A stretch of DNA of 64,000 nt from JACKII01 sp041687435. GTDB taxonomy: Bacteria; Pseudomonadota; Alphaproteobacteria; Bin95. The stretch spans positions 86,171 to 150,170 of the forward strand of contig JAWLBX010000009.1 of the NCBI GenBank assembly GCA_041687435.1, read 5' to 3'. The notes below the pieces were generated by a model that ran no database searches, was not told where the DNA came from, and saw only the letters and a list, made by a program, of their open reading frames with translations. A program made the position numbers and the translations under genes. This document shows, one piece after another, positions 51,691 through 63,468 of the stretch (position 1 is its first letter; the number at the start of each line of letters is the position of its first letter).

Positions 51691-52491
51691 CTATCGCCTG
51701 TAGGGCTTTTGCAGGGGATCGGCGAGCTGATCCAACACGGCCCTGATGGATCGGCCGGCAATGGCGACGCCGTTGCCGCCGCTGCGGCTGGACGCGATAT
51801 GCAGCCCGACAACCGCATAGGTTTGGCCGCGCCGCACCAGGATCGGCGAGCCACTGTCGCCATGGGTGGCGTCGCAGGTATGGGCAAACGCTGCACCGTT
51901 CTGCCGAAAGCCCGTGATGCTGCAGTTTTTGTTCTGGGTCAGAACGTGGGCGCGGTCGCCGCTGTAGCCGGCCTGTGCATAATGAATGCCGGCTTTCCGG
52001 TCCGCATGCCACCGTGCTTGATCGAACGATTCGACGGGCAGCGGCCGGACCCTGGAATCCAGCGGGTGGGCCAGGGTGACGATTGCGAAATCCGAACCGG
52101 TCGGCGCCGTGCCAGGTGCCGCCGGTGCCAGGGCGATCGCCGTTGCCCGGCTGTGAGCCACATAGGCGCCGCGCCGATAGCCTGCCAGGAAATGCACACC
52201 GGAGGGCGGGGCCCACGCCCGGCCCGGAACATGGCTGCGCAGGCAGTGCGCGGCGGTAAGCACCCGGTTCGGCGCGATCAGCACTGCAGTACAAAAACCG
52301 CGGCCCGAGTTGTTCAGCCGGCCGACACTGCTCCATGGGTAGGCATCGATCTCTACGGCCGTTCGGTCGTCCGATCCCTGGATACCCAGCGGCGGCGCTG
52401 CCAGTGGTTGGCCTGCCCAGGCGGCGGCAATGGCCACTGCTCCCGCCAGAGTCGCCCGCAGGGGTCTTTGTCGCGTCGCCTGCAATGCCAT
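51691..52491 (-). CDS. Secreted trypsin-like serine protease
   Basis: 266 residues from the inner ATG 52491. A signal peptide spans about residues 1-31 (LAGAVAIAAAWAGQPLA). The chymotrypsin-fold triad is complete: His82 in VLTAAHCLR, Asp134 in TGSDFAIVTL and Ser213 in HGDSGSPILV. Paired cysteines fit disulfides in the periplasm or outside. There is no PDZ domain, so it is not a Deg protease. Target unknown. It is divergent from the Crp/Fnr gene. Confidence 0.85.
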   Translation of the reverse strand: MALQATRQRPLRATLAGAVAIAAAWAGQPLAAPPLGIQGSDDRTAVEIDAYPWSSVGRLNNSGRGFCTAVLIAPNRVLTAAHCLRSHVPGRAWAPPSGVHFLAGYRRGAYVAHSRATAIALAPAAPGTAPTGSDFAIVTLAHPLDSRVRPLPVESFDQARWHADRKAGIHYAQAGYSGDRAHVLTQNKNCSITGFRQNGAAFAHTCDATHGDSGSPILVRRGQTYAVVGLHIASSRSGGNGVAIAGRSIRAVLDQLADPLQKPYRR

Positions 52492-52564
52492 GGTGCCGGT
52501 CTGCCTCACAGAGTTTCTTTCGACCCCGGCGTGAAACGGTTCATAACCATTGCAGACCGCGCTA

Positions 52565-52578
52565 GGGTAGTCATACCC
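52565..52578. promoter_or_regulatory. Inverted repeat before the Crp/Fnr-type gene
   Basis: GGGTA-GTCA-TACCC, a perfect 5-4-5 dyad, lies 25 bases upstream of the regulator's ATG. It may be an autoregulatory operator. It does not match the classic FNR (TTGAT-N4-ATCAA) site. Confidence 0.3.
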
Positions 52579-52602
52579 CATTCAGCATAAGAGGGGATCG
52601 GG

Positions 52603-53295
52603 ATGGATCAACTGGCAGCAATCAGCCTGCTCGCCGGCCTGGCGCCGGATGAGCGCCAGCGTCTGGCAAAACGGTGCATCTGGCGGACCTTCCGCAAGGA
52701 TCAGATCGTTGTCGAAAGCGCGTCCGAAGATCGTGACGTGTACTTCGTTGTCAGCGGCTCGGTCCGCATCGTCAACTTCGCCCTCTCCGGCAAGCCGGTC
52801 GCCTATGCCAATGTCGGAGCAGGCCAGTATTTCGGCGAACTGGCGGCAATCGATGGCGCACCGCGGTCTGCGACGGTCCTGGCGAACGAGAACTGCCAGC
52901 TGGCCGCCCTGGCGCCGCATGCGTTTATCGAGTTGCTGCAGTCGCATCCGGACCTCTCGATGGCTGTCATGCGCAGGCTGGCCACCATTGTCCGGTCCTG
53001 TGACGAGCGCATCATGGACCTGGCAACGCTGGGCGCGATGCAACGGGTTATCATGGAGTTGTGCCGGCTGGCAAAACCGGATCCGATCACGCCCGGCTCC
53101 TGGATGATCTACCCCTGTCCGGCACAACGGGAAATCGCAGCTCGCGCCTCCACCACGCGGGAGACGGTGGCGCGGGTGTTCACGCAGTTGCAGGACAGCA
53201 ACCAGATTCGCCGCAAGGGCCGCAGCCTCTATCTGCACGATCGCAAGGCGCTGGAAGCGCTGGCGCATCGTCTTTCCCCGGCTGCAAACGTCTGA
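52603..53295 (+). CDS. Crp/Fnr-family transcriptional regulator
   Basis: 230 residues. The N-terminal cyclic-nucleotide-binding fold has VYFVVSGSVRIVNF and FGELAAIDGAPRSATVLA, close to the Crp phosphate-binding cassette (GE...R-S-A). The C-terminal helix-turn-helix is PAQREIAARASTTRETVARV. There is no N-terminal cysteine cluster, so it is not an oxygen-sensing Fnr. cAMP or another nucleotide is the likely ligand. It converges on the MATE gene with a 5-nt gap. A dyad upstream may allow autoregulation. Confidence 0.88.
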   Translation: MDQLAAISLLAGLAPDERQRLAKRCIWRTFRKDQIVVESASEDRDVYFVVSGSVRIVNFALSGKPVAYANVGAGQYFGELAAIDGAPRSATVLANENCQLAALAPHAFIELLQSHPDLSMAVMRRLATIVRSCDERIMDLATLGAMQRVIMELCRLAKPDPITPGSWMIYPCPAQREIAARASTTRETVARVFTQLQDSNQIRRKGRSLYLHDRKALEALAHRLSPAANV

Positions 53296-53300
53296 AGCCC

Positions 53301-54659
53301 TCAGCGCGGCCGCCACCCAGGGCCGAACAGGCAGGCGGCCAGGCCGATGCCGACGGTGGCAAGGCCTGCGCCGACGCAGGCGAACAGCAGGCCGACGCTG
53401 CCGCCGAACGCGATCACTAGCAGTCCGCCGCCGGCGGCAATCGACAGGCGGATGAAGCCTACCGCGACCGGCAACAGCATCCGGCCGGTGCCCTGGCTGG
53501 CAAAATAGAGCGTCTGGCCGCCGCCGAACAGGCCATAGAACGGCCCGGCGATCATCAGATACAGGCTGCCCATGGCGAAGGCGGCCGGATCCGCGGTGAA
53601 TTGGTGCAGCCACCATTCCGGCCGGAGTGCCGCCGTCAGCCCGATGGCGCCGGTCGCAACGAAGGTCACCGCCGCACCGGTCCAGGCGAGGCGGCGGGCG
53701 CGGGGATAGCGGCCGGCACCCACATTGGCGCCGACCGCGCCGGTCAGTGCGCCGCCGACGCCGAAGGCGAGCGGCACCAGCATCAGTTCCAGCCGGCTGC
53801 CGAGGCCGTAACCGGCCAGCGCCGCCGTGCCGTATTCCGCCACCAGCAGGGTGACGATGACGACGGTCAGCACGATGGTCAGGCTGTTCAGCAGGCCGAG
53901 CGCGCCCACCTGCAGGATGGCCCGTGTCGGCGCCCAGGTGAGCGGCTGGGGCACGATCCGCACCGCCCGGTTCGTGCCGGCCGCACGCAGCAGGTGCCAG
54001 CCGAGATAGGCCGCGGCTCCGCCCAGCGCGATCACCATTGCGACCGCCGGCCCGACGATGCCGAGCGCGGGGAACGGCCCCCAGCCGAGCGTCAGCGCGC
54101 CGGAGAGGCCGACCTGCACCAGGCTCGCGGCTATCACGGTGCGGGCCGGCGTGACGGTGTCGCCGCTGCCGCGCAGCACCGCAAAGAACACCTGCATCAG
54201 CCACATGGAGGCAGCGCCGCCGAAGGCGATCTGCGCATAGGCGATAGCGCCGTCCAGCACTGCGCCGCTGGTACCGAACAACTCGAACACGGGGCGCGCG
54301 AACACGCCCAGCACCGCGGTGAAGAGCGCGGTCATGGTCAGGCCGATGACGACCGCGTGCCAGGCGATGGCGTTGGCGCGGGCCTGGTCGCCGGCTCCCA
54401 GCGCCCGCGCGACGGCGGACGCGATACCGCCGCCGATGGCGCCGCCGGCCATCATCTGCATCAGTGTTTGAAACGGAAAGACCAGGGCGAGGCTGGCCAG
54501 CGCGGCGATGCCCAGCTGACCGACGAACCAAGCATCCGCGACGGTGACTGCAGTCATCAGCACGGCGGTCAGTACGTTTGGCGTCGCCAGCCGCCAAAGT
54601 ACGCGCGCGGGCGGCGCCTCCAGCAAGAGGGCAAGGCGGGGCGGCATGGTCTCTGCCAT
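53301..54659 (-). CDS. MATE-family multidrug efflux transporter
   Basis: 452 residues with twelve transmembrane helices. The start is ATG 54659 because GGAG (54668-54671) precedes it by 8 bases; a longer upstream start lacks this. Family segments include VLMTAVTVADAWFVGQLG near residue 35 and the repeat-like second half SLTIVLTVVIVTLLVAEYGT. It exports drugs or metabolites with Na+ or H+. Divergent from the metal ATPase gene. Confidence 0.88.
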   Translation of the reverse strand: MAETMPPRLALLLEAPPARVLWRLATPNVLTAVLMTAVTVADAWFVGQLGIAALASLALVFPFQTLMQMMAGGAIGGGIASAVARALGAGDQARANAIAWHAVVIGLTMTALFTAVLGVFARPVFELFGTSGAVLDGAIAYAQIAFGGAASMWLMQVFFAVLRGSGDTVTPARTVIAASLVQVGLSGALTLGWGPFPALGIVGPAVAMVIALGGAAAYLGWHLLRAAGTNRAVRIVPQPLTWAPTRAILQVGALGLLNSLTIVLTVVIVTLLVAEYGTAALAGYGLGSRLELMLVPLAFGVGGALTGAVGANVGAGRYPRARRLAWTGAAVTFVATGAIGLTAALRPEWWLHQFTADPAAFAMGSLYLMIAGPFYGLFGGGQTLYFASQGTGRMLLPVAVGFIRLSIAAGGGLLVIAFGGSVGLLFACVGAGLATVGIGLAACLFGPGWRPR

Positions 54660-54840
54660 CGGTGTAGCTCCGGCATCGGAATGTGCGGCCACTCTTAACC
54701 CGCTGACGGAGGCTTGCCAGATGCGGCCTACGCAAAGCTGTTTGTTACGGATGGCTGCCCGGACTTAGGCCTGCCAGAGCACGGCAAAGCGTCGTTATCG
54801 GCTAGCCACCGCTTGACCCGGCGTCTCGGAAGGTCCTGAT

Positions 54841-57326
<2,486 letters not shown>

Positions 57327-57330
<4 letters not shown>

Positions 57331-59693
57331 GTGGTCTGCCCGGCGGCTGCCTGGATTGCCTGCCATACCGTCTCCGGTGTTGCCGGCATCTCCACATGGC
57401 GGACGCCATAATCCGTGAGCGCGTGGGTGATGGCGTTGACCACGGCGGCAAGCGCCGGTGTCGTGCCGCCCTCGCCGCCCGGGCGGATGCCGTGCGGGTG
57501 GGAACTTGCCGGAACTTCGCTCAGCACCGTTTCGATGTTCGGCACCGTATCCGCCCGCGGCAAGGCATAGTCCATGAACGAGCCGGTGACGAGCTGTCCG
57601 CTGTTCGGCTCGTAGCGGCAGGCCTCCAGCAGGGCCTGACCGATGCCCTGGGCGACCGCGCCGTGGGCCTGGCCGTGCAGGATCATCGGGTTGATGGCGA
57701 GGCCGACGTCATCAACGCCGGTCCAGCCGACGATTTGCACGTGGCCGGTGTCCGGATCGACCTCCACCTCGCAGACATGGCTGCCATAGGGATAGCCGCC
57801 CGCCCGGTTGACGATGTCGCCGACGCCCTCCAAAGGCCCGCGCAGGTCTTCCGGCAGGCTGTTCAGGGTGGCCGCCGCCTCCGCCGCGCTCCATAGGTCG
57901 AGGCTCTGACCGTCCGGTGCTTCGAAGATCCCGTCCTTGTAGGTCAGCCCATTCGCCGGCACGCCCAGCGCGTGCTCCGCAATGGCCTTGCCCTTCGCGA
58001 CCAGATCCTGCACGGCATCGCCGATGGCGATGCTGGCCAGGCGCATGGAACGCCCGGAATGCGAGCCGCCGCCCGCCACCACCCGGTCGGTATCGTTCAC
58101 CACATAGCGGACGGCCTCGAACGGCACGCCCAGCCACTCGCAGACCAGTTGCGGGAAGCTGGTTTCGTGCCCCTGGCCACTGCTGGTGGTGCCGACGACA
58201 AGCTCGACCGAGCCGTCGTCCGTGACCCGCAGTTCGGCCCGCTCGCGCGGAATGCCGCTGGTGACCTCGATATAGTTCGCAAGCGCGATGCCGCGGCAGA
58301 GGCCGCGCCGGGCCGACTCGGCCTTGCGGCGTTCGAACCCGTCCCAATCTGCGGCCCGCAGCACCTCGTCCATGCCGGCGGCATAGTCGCCGCTGTCGTA
58401 GGTGACGCCGACCGCTGTGGTGAACGGCATCGCGTCGGCCGGGATCAGGTTGCGGCGGCGCAACTCCAGCCGGTCGAAGCCGCATTCGGCCGCCGCCAGG
58501 TCGATCAGCCGCTCGGTCACGAAGATCGCCTCCGGCCGGCCGGCGCTGCGGTAGACGGCCGTGGGGGCGGTGTGGGTGTAGACCGCGTGGCCGGCGAAAT
58601 GCACGGCAGGGATGCGGTAGATCCCCTGCATCATCGAGAGGCCCTTGCGCAGCGGCCAGAAATAGAGGCAGTGCGCGCCCAGGTTCGACGTGTTGACGCC
58701 GCGCAGGCCCAGGAAATTGCCTTGCTTGTCCAGCGCCAGTTCCGCCGTCACCGCCAGGTCGCGGCCCTGCCAGTCGCTGGTGAAGCATTCCCGGCGGCTG
58801 GCGGTCCATTTCACCGGCCGGCCGACACGGCGCGCCGCCCAGGGCACCAGCGTGTACTCGGGGGAGAACGCGTTGCGCGTGCCGAAATTGCCGCCCATGT
58901 CGCCGAACACCACCCGGCATTGCTCCGCCGGCACGCCGAGCGTGATCGCGAGCCGCTCCCGCGTCTGCACCACGCCGCGGCCGGAGGAGGTGCGCAGCGT
59001 GTAGCGGCCGCTCGCGGCATCGTACTTGCCGAGTGCGGCCCGTGGCTCCATCGGCACGCCGGTAATGCGGTTGATCTGGGTTTGGAAGCGGACCGTGTGC
59101 GCCGCCGCGGCAAAGGCCCGCTCGGTTGCCGCCGCATCGCCGACCTCGCAGGTGAGCGCCAGATTGCCGGCGCACTCGGGCCAGACCAGCGGCGCGCCCT
59201 CCCGCATCGCCGCCAGCGCATCGGTCACGGCGGCGAGCGGCTCGTAGTCGACCGCGACATGCTCCGCCGCATCCAGCGCCTGCGCTTCCGTCTCCGCCAC
59301 CACTATCGCCACCGCCTCGCCCACATGGCGGACGGTGTCGGCGGGCAGGGGCGGTTGCGGGGCGACGAACACCTCGAACCCTTCCGGCAGGCGCAGCACC
59401 GCATCCGGCACGCCCTGCCATTCCGGGTTGTGCGGGATCGGCTGCAGCCCATCCGCAACGGCATCCGCCCCGCTCAGCACCGCCAGCACGCCAGGCAGAG
59501 CCAGTGCCGTTGCCATATCCACGCCGCGGATGCGGGCATGGGCGTGCGGCGAGCGGACCATGGCGGCGTAACACACGCCCGCCGGCGCGAAGTCGCTGGT
59601 GTAGCGGCCCTGGCCGGTGACCAGCCGCCGGTCCTCGGCACGGGGGACGGAGGCGCCAATGCCGGTGGCATGGCGCGGCTTGCGGGTGGGCAC
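57327..59693 (-). CDS. Xanthine dehydrogenase-family molybdopterin-binding large subunit
   Basis: 788 residues, full length for a molybdenum hydroxylase large subunit. Features include the N-terminal SVPRAEDRRLVTGQGRYTSD segment, GDMGGNFGTRNAFSPEYTLV, TAVYRSAGRPEAIFVTERLI and the catalytic Glu in RPGGEGGTTPALAAVVNAI. The active-site loop lacks the A-Y-R-C-S-F-R of CO dehydrogenase, so it is not CoxL in function. It should hydroxylate an aromatic or heterocyclic compound. The Fe-S and FAD subunits are not adjacent, so it is an orphan here. It lies 18 bases downstream of the TPP-enzyme gene. Confidence 0.88.
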
Positions 59694-59711
59694 GCTGGCG
59701 TTCTCCCCGCC

Positions 59712-61442
59712 CTAGCCGAACACCTTGGCGTCAAACGCCGCGACTTCGCTCATGAAGGGCGCGGCGACGTCGGCGTTGATCTTGCAGTCGAGGAAGATCG
59801 GGCCCTGCGGATCGGCCAGCAATGGCGCCAGCGCCTCCAACTCTTCCATGGTGCGGATGGTGTGGGCGTCGTAGCCGAATGCCTCGGCGACCGGCGCGTA
59901 GTCCACATCCGGGAAGAACGCTTTCTGGGCCGGCAGTTGGCGCAGGCGCAGGAAGTGCACCTCCGCGCCATAGGCACAGTCGTTCATCAGCACGACAACC
60001 AGCGGCAGATCCTCGCGCACCACGGTTTCCAGCTCGCCCATGGTCATGGCGAAGCCGCCGTCGCCGATCACCAGAACGGTTGGGATGTCGGGCCGTGCCT
60101 TGGCGCAGCCCAGCGCCGCGCCGAAGCCCAGGCCGATGGAGGCAAAGTCGCTGACCATCTTGAAATGGCCTGGTCCCGGCACGGCAAAATAGGGTACGAC
60201 GCCCAGGAAGTTGCCGCCGTCATAGGCCATGTTGCGCTCCGCCGGCAGCATCCGGTTCAGCGCTACGGCGACGGAGCGCGGGTCCAGCGTTCGGGCGGTG
60301 CTCTGCGGCTCGAAATCCCGGGCGATGTCGAAGCCTTCCAGCGTTGAGCGGGTTTCCCCCGAATGGAACGGCTTTGCGTCTGCTCCCCGCTCCGGCACGG
60401 TGGCCAGAAGCTGTTCCGCCACCAGCCTCGCGTCGCCGACGACCGAGACATCGGCCGGTGTCCATCGGCTGATATGGGCACGCACGGTGTCGACATGGAT
60501 CAGCGGCACGTGTGGCAGAGACTCTCCGAAACTCATGGTCAGGATGTTGAGGCCGGCGCCGAACACCAGCACACAATCCGCCTCCGCCGCCATGCGCCGG
60601 GCGAGCGAGTGCGAGAACGAGCCGATAATACCGAGGTTTAGCGGATGGCCGCGGAACAGATCCTTGCCACGGGCCGATGTGGCGAGCAGCGCGCCGGTTT
60701 TCTCGGCCAGTGCGATCAGCGCATCGCGCGCGCCGGATTTGTGAGCGCCATAGCCGCCCATGATCAGGGGTTTCTTGGCTCCGGCCAGTATGGCCGCCGC
60801 TGCGGCGATGCTGGTTTCCGCTGCCGGCTGGACACTGCGCGGCGGCAGCGGCTTGGCGAACAGTGGCGGCAGCGTTGGCTCGCCGGCCGGAATCCCGACC
60901 GGCTCCAGCTGCACGTTGACCGGCATCAGATAGGCGACGGCCTGTCCCTCCGCCGCGGCCTCTGCCGCTTCCACCAGCATTCTGCGGGCTGAGGCGCCGG
61001 TTGCGGGCAGGAACGAGCGGATGCCCGCGGCCTTCAGCACGCCCGCCTGATCCAGCGCCTTGTAATCCGGGCCTGGACCGTTGGCGCGGGCCGGCACTTG
61101 CGGCGCCTCTCCATAGATGATCAGCGTGCCGTTGCCGGTGCGGCTGGCGAAAGTGGCGCCATGCAGGCCGTTTGCCAGCGCAGGGCCGCGGCCGATGCAG
61201 GCGCACGCCAGCCGCCCGGTCGCCTGCGCCCAGGCGTCAGCCATGACGAGGGCGATGTTTTCGTGCCGGGCGCCGACGAACTTGATGCCGATGGCATCCA
61301 GCGTCACGCCGAAATGGGCGGTGTCGTCGCTCATCAGCCCGAACACGGTATCGACGCCCATGGCCTTCAGGTCGTGCGCCAGGGCCTCGTAGACCGGAAT
61401 GGTTCGGGTTTCTGCCGGAACCGTAGCTTGCTGTGCCGCCAT
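59712..61442 (-). CDS. Thiamine diphosphate-dependent enzyme (acetolactate synthase-like)
   Basis: 576 residues from ATG 61442. The activating Glu is in GARHENIALVMADAWAQATG. The TPP motif is VIGDGGFAMTMGELETVV, followed by VVLMNDCAYGAEVHFL (ND where NN is usual). The central domain is IMGGYGAHKSGARDALIALA. It is distinct in sequence from the TPP enzyme at 36067. Co-transcription with the molybdenum hydroxylase subunit downstream suggests one catabolic route. The reaction, decarboxylation or carboligation, is unknown. Confidence 0.8.
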   Translation of the reverse strand: MAAQQATVPAETRTIPVYEALAHDLKAMGVDTVFGLMSDDTAHFGVTLDAIGIKFVGARHENIALVMADAWAQATGRLACACIGRGPALANGLHGATFASRTGNGTLIIYGEAPQVPARANGPGPDYKALDQAGVLKAAGIRSFLPATGASARRMLVEAAEAAAEGQAVAYLMPVNVQLEPVGIPAGEPTLPPLFAKPLPPRSVQPAAETSIAAAAAILAGAKKPLIMGGYGAHKSGARDALIALAEKTGALLATSARGKDLFRGHPLNLGIIGSFSHSLARRMAAEADCVLVFGAGLNILTMSFGESLPHVPLIHVDTVRAHISRWTPADVSVVGDARLVAEQLLATVPERGADAKPFHSGETRSTLEGFDIARDFEPQSTARTLDPRSVAVALNRMLPAERNMAYDGGNFLGVVPYFAVPGPGHFKMVSDFASIGLGFGAALGCAKARPDIPTVLVIGDGGFAMTMGELETVVREDLPLVVVLMNDCAYGAEVHFLRLRQLPAQKAFFPDVDYAPVAEAFGYDAHTIRTMEELEALAPLLADPQGPIFLDCKINADVAAPFMSEVAAFDAKVFG

Positions 61443-61515
61443 GGGACTGTCCTCCGTCAAACTTTGGTCGAAGGACCGTAACGCCCAGGCTGCGGGGTGT
61501 CGAGCGGTTGGGCGC

Positions 61516-63207
61516 CTACTCCGCCGCCCGCCGGCCGTAGTCCGCCGCGCGCTCGCCCGGCGGTTCGCGGCCGTCGAACACCAACCCGGCATAGCCGTCC
61601 GTCACCACTTGGTTGACGATGGACACGTATTTGGGCGTGCCGCCATTGTAGACCAGATAGCGGATCGTGCCGGCCTCATGCCCCTCCACGTTGGAGTTGT
61701 AGCCGGTGAACCAGCTTTTCGCCTTCCGCATCAGCATGACGGAGTACATTTTCTCGACATGCTGGGTCCAGCGCTCGGCCGCTTCCGCCGTCGGCTCGAC
61801 CCGGGTGTGGCCCTGCGCGCGGGCGTATTCGAGGAAGTTCGACACCCAGTCCACGCCGATCTCGATACCGCGCGGATAGTTGGTGGAGGCGGAGCCGCTT
61901 TGCGGGCCGTTCGGCATGATCAGGTTCGGGAAGCCCTCGATGAACATGCCGAGATAGGTGGTGATGCGATCCTTCCACTTCTCGCGCAGCACGGCGCCGT
62001 TGGCACCGCGAATGTCGATCCGGTCGTAGGCGCCCGTGATCGCATCGAAGCCGGTCGCGTAGATAATCAGGTCGAACGCGTATTCCCGCTCCGTGGTCTG
62101 CAGGCCGTTCTCCGTCACCCGCACCAGCGGCGTCTCGTTCAGGTCGACCAGATGGACGTTGTCGCGGTTGTAGGCCTCGTAATAGTTGGTCTCCAGCGGC
62201 ACGCGCTGCACGCCGAAGCCGTGGTCCTTCGGGATCAGCTTTTCGGCGGTCACGGGGTCTTCCACCCGCTGGCGGATGCGGCTTGCGATGTATTCGGAAA
62301 GCTCCGCGTTCGCCTCCTCGTCCATGAAGATTTCGCGGAAATTGGCGAGCCATATGCCGAAGCCCGGCTCGTCGTAGAGCCGGTCCCAGAGCTTCAGCCG
62401 CTCCTCCCGGCTCACCTCCCAGAAGCCGCGCCGGTCCGGCTCGTGCTCGAAACCGCCTGGGGTGCGGGCACAGGTGGCGAAAATCTCGTCATAGCGGGCC
62501 CGGATCTCCGCCATCTGCTCGGCTGAGATCTTCGAGTTGTTCAGCGGTGCGGCCCAGTTCGGGCGGCGCTGGAACACGTGCAGCGAGCCGACCTTGTCCG
62601 CAATGTCGCCGATCACCTGGATCGCGGTCGCACCCGTGCCGATGATGCCGACCCGCTTGCCGCGCAGGTCATAGCCTTCGTGCGGCCAGTGGAAGGTGTG
62701 GAAGCTGTCGCCCTTGAAGTCGTCCACGCCCTCCAGCTTCGGCATGGTCGGGATCGACAGCAGGCCCACACCCATGATCAGCCAGCGGCAGGTGAGCTTG
62801 CGCTCGCCGTTGACGGTTAAATGCCATAGGTTCTCCGCCTCGTCGAAATGCGCGGCATCGACGTTGCAGTGGAACTGCATGTGGCGGCGGAGGTCGAACT
62901 TGTCGGCGATGAATTCCAGGTATTTCAGGTTCTCCGGCTGCGGCGAGTAGCGTTCCTGCCAGTGCCACTCGTCCAGCACCGCTTGCGAGAAGGAGTAGCC
63001 GTAGGTGTAGCTTTCGGAATCGAAGCGCGCCCCCGGATAGCGGTTGTTGTACCATGTGCCGCCCAGACCGCCGGCCGCCTCCAGAACGGTCGCGTCCATA
63101 CCCATGTCGATCAGGCGTTTGATCTGGTAGATGCCCGCGACGCCGGCGCCGATGACGATGGCTTCGTAATGCGTCTTGTCCTGCCGCGTTTCCGTGCTGC
63201 CGGTCAT
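61516..63207 (-). CDS. Flavin monooxygenase of the Baeyer-Villiger type
   Basis: 563 residues from ATG 63207, with AGGAG 8 bases before it. The FAD-binding motif GAGVAG is near residue 20 and a second Rossmann motif GTGATA near 190. The BVMO fingerprint F-x-G-x3-H-x3-W-P is exact in FKGDSFHTFHWP (residues 164-175). These enzymes insert oxygen into ketones using NADPH, giving esters or lactones. The gene is 73 bases upstream of the TPP-enzyme gene on the same strand, so it may share its pathway. Confidence 0.9.
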   Translation of the reverse strand: MTGSTETRQDKTHYEAIVIGAGVAGIYQIKRLIDMGMDATVLEAAGGLGGTWYNNRYPGARFDSESYTYGYSFSQAVLDEWHWQERYSPQPENLKYLEFIADKFDLRRHMQFHCNVDAAHFDEAENLWHLTVNGERKLTCRWLIMGVGLLSIPTMPKLEGVDDFKGDSFHTFHWPHEGYDLRGKRVGIIGTGATAIQVIGDIADKVGSLHVFQRRPNWAAPLNNSKISAEQMAEIRARYDEIFATCARTPGGFEHEPDRRGFWEVSREERLKLWDRLYDEPGFGIWLANFREIFMDEEANAELSEYIASRIRQRVEDPVTAEKLIPKDHGFGVQRVPLETNYYEAYNRDNVHLVDLNETPLVRVTENGLQTTEREYAFDLIIYATGFDAITGAYDRIDIRGANGAVLREKWKDRITTYLGMFIEGFPNLIMPNGPQSGSASTNYPRGIEIGVDWVSNFLEYARAQGHTRVEPTAEAAERWTQHVEKMYSVMLMRKAKSWFTGYNSNVEGHEAGTIRYLVYNGGTPKYVSIVNQVVTDGYAGLVFDGREPPGERAADYGRRAAE

Positions 63208-63468
63208 GGGGGAACTCCTCGCCAATGGACCTTTTCGCCGATTGTGTTGCACTTAAGGACTGGGCGCAAAGGCGGCAAAGTGTTTCAGCAGGGCAATCTG
63301 GTTACGCATCTGGCATAGCAGGTTGATTATGAGTAGAGGAGGAGCCGATGCCTGAGCCCCGGAATAGGTGTTGAGGTGACATTCGGTATAATGTTTAGGC
63401 GGATAGAGGTATATAATTTACATTTGATATCATATACCTAAAAGGAAGTGGAAAAAGAATTTCAAAAA
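63208..63468. other. Gap of 261 bases with a composition shift
   Basis: No gene is visible. The first 170 bases are GC-rich; from about 63385 the sequence becomes strongly AT-rich into the final gene. No transposase, tRNA or direct repeat was seen. Confidence 0.55.

Noticed and set aside
54813..54840. CueR/MerR-type operator upstream of the copper ATPase
   Set aside because: TTGACC and GGAAGGTC suggest such a site, but the dyad is poor, the -10 spacing is wrong, and GGAAGG serves as the Shine-Dalgarno.
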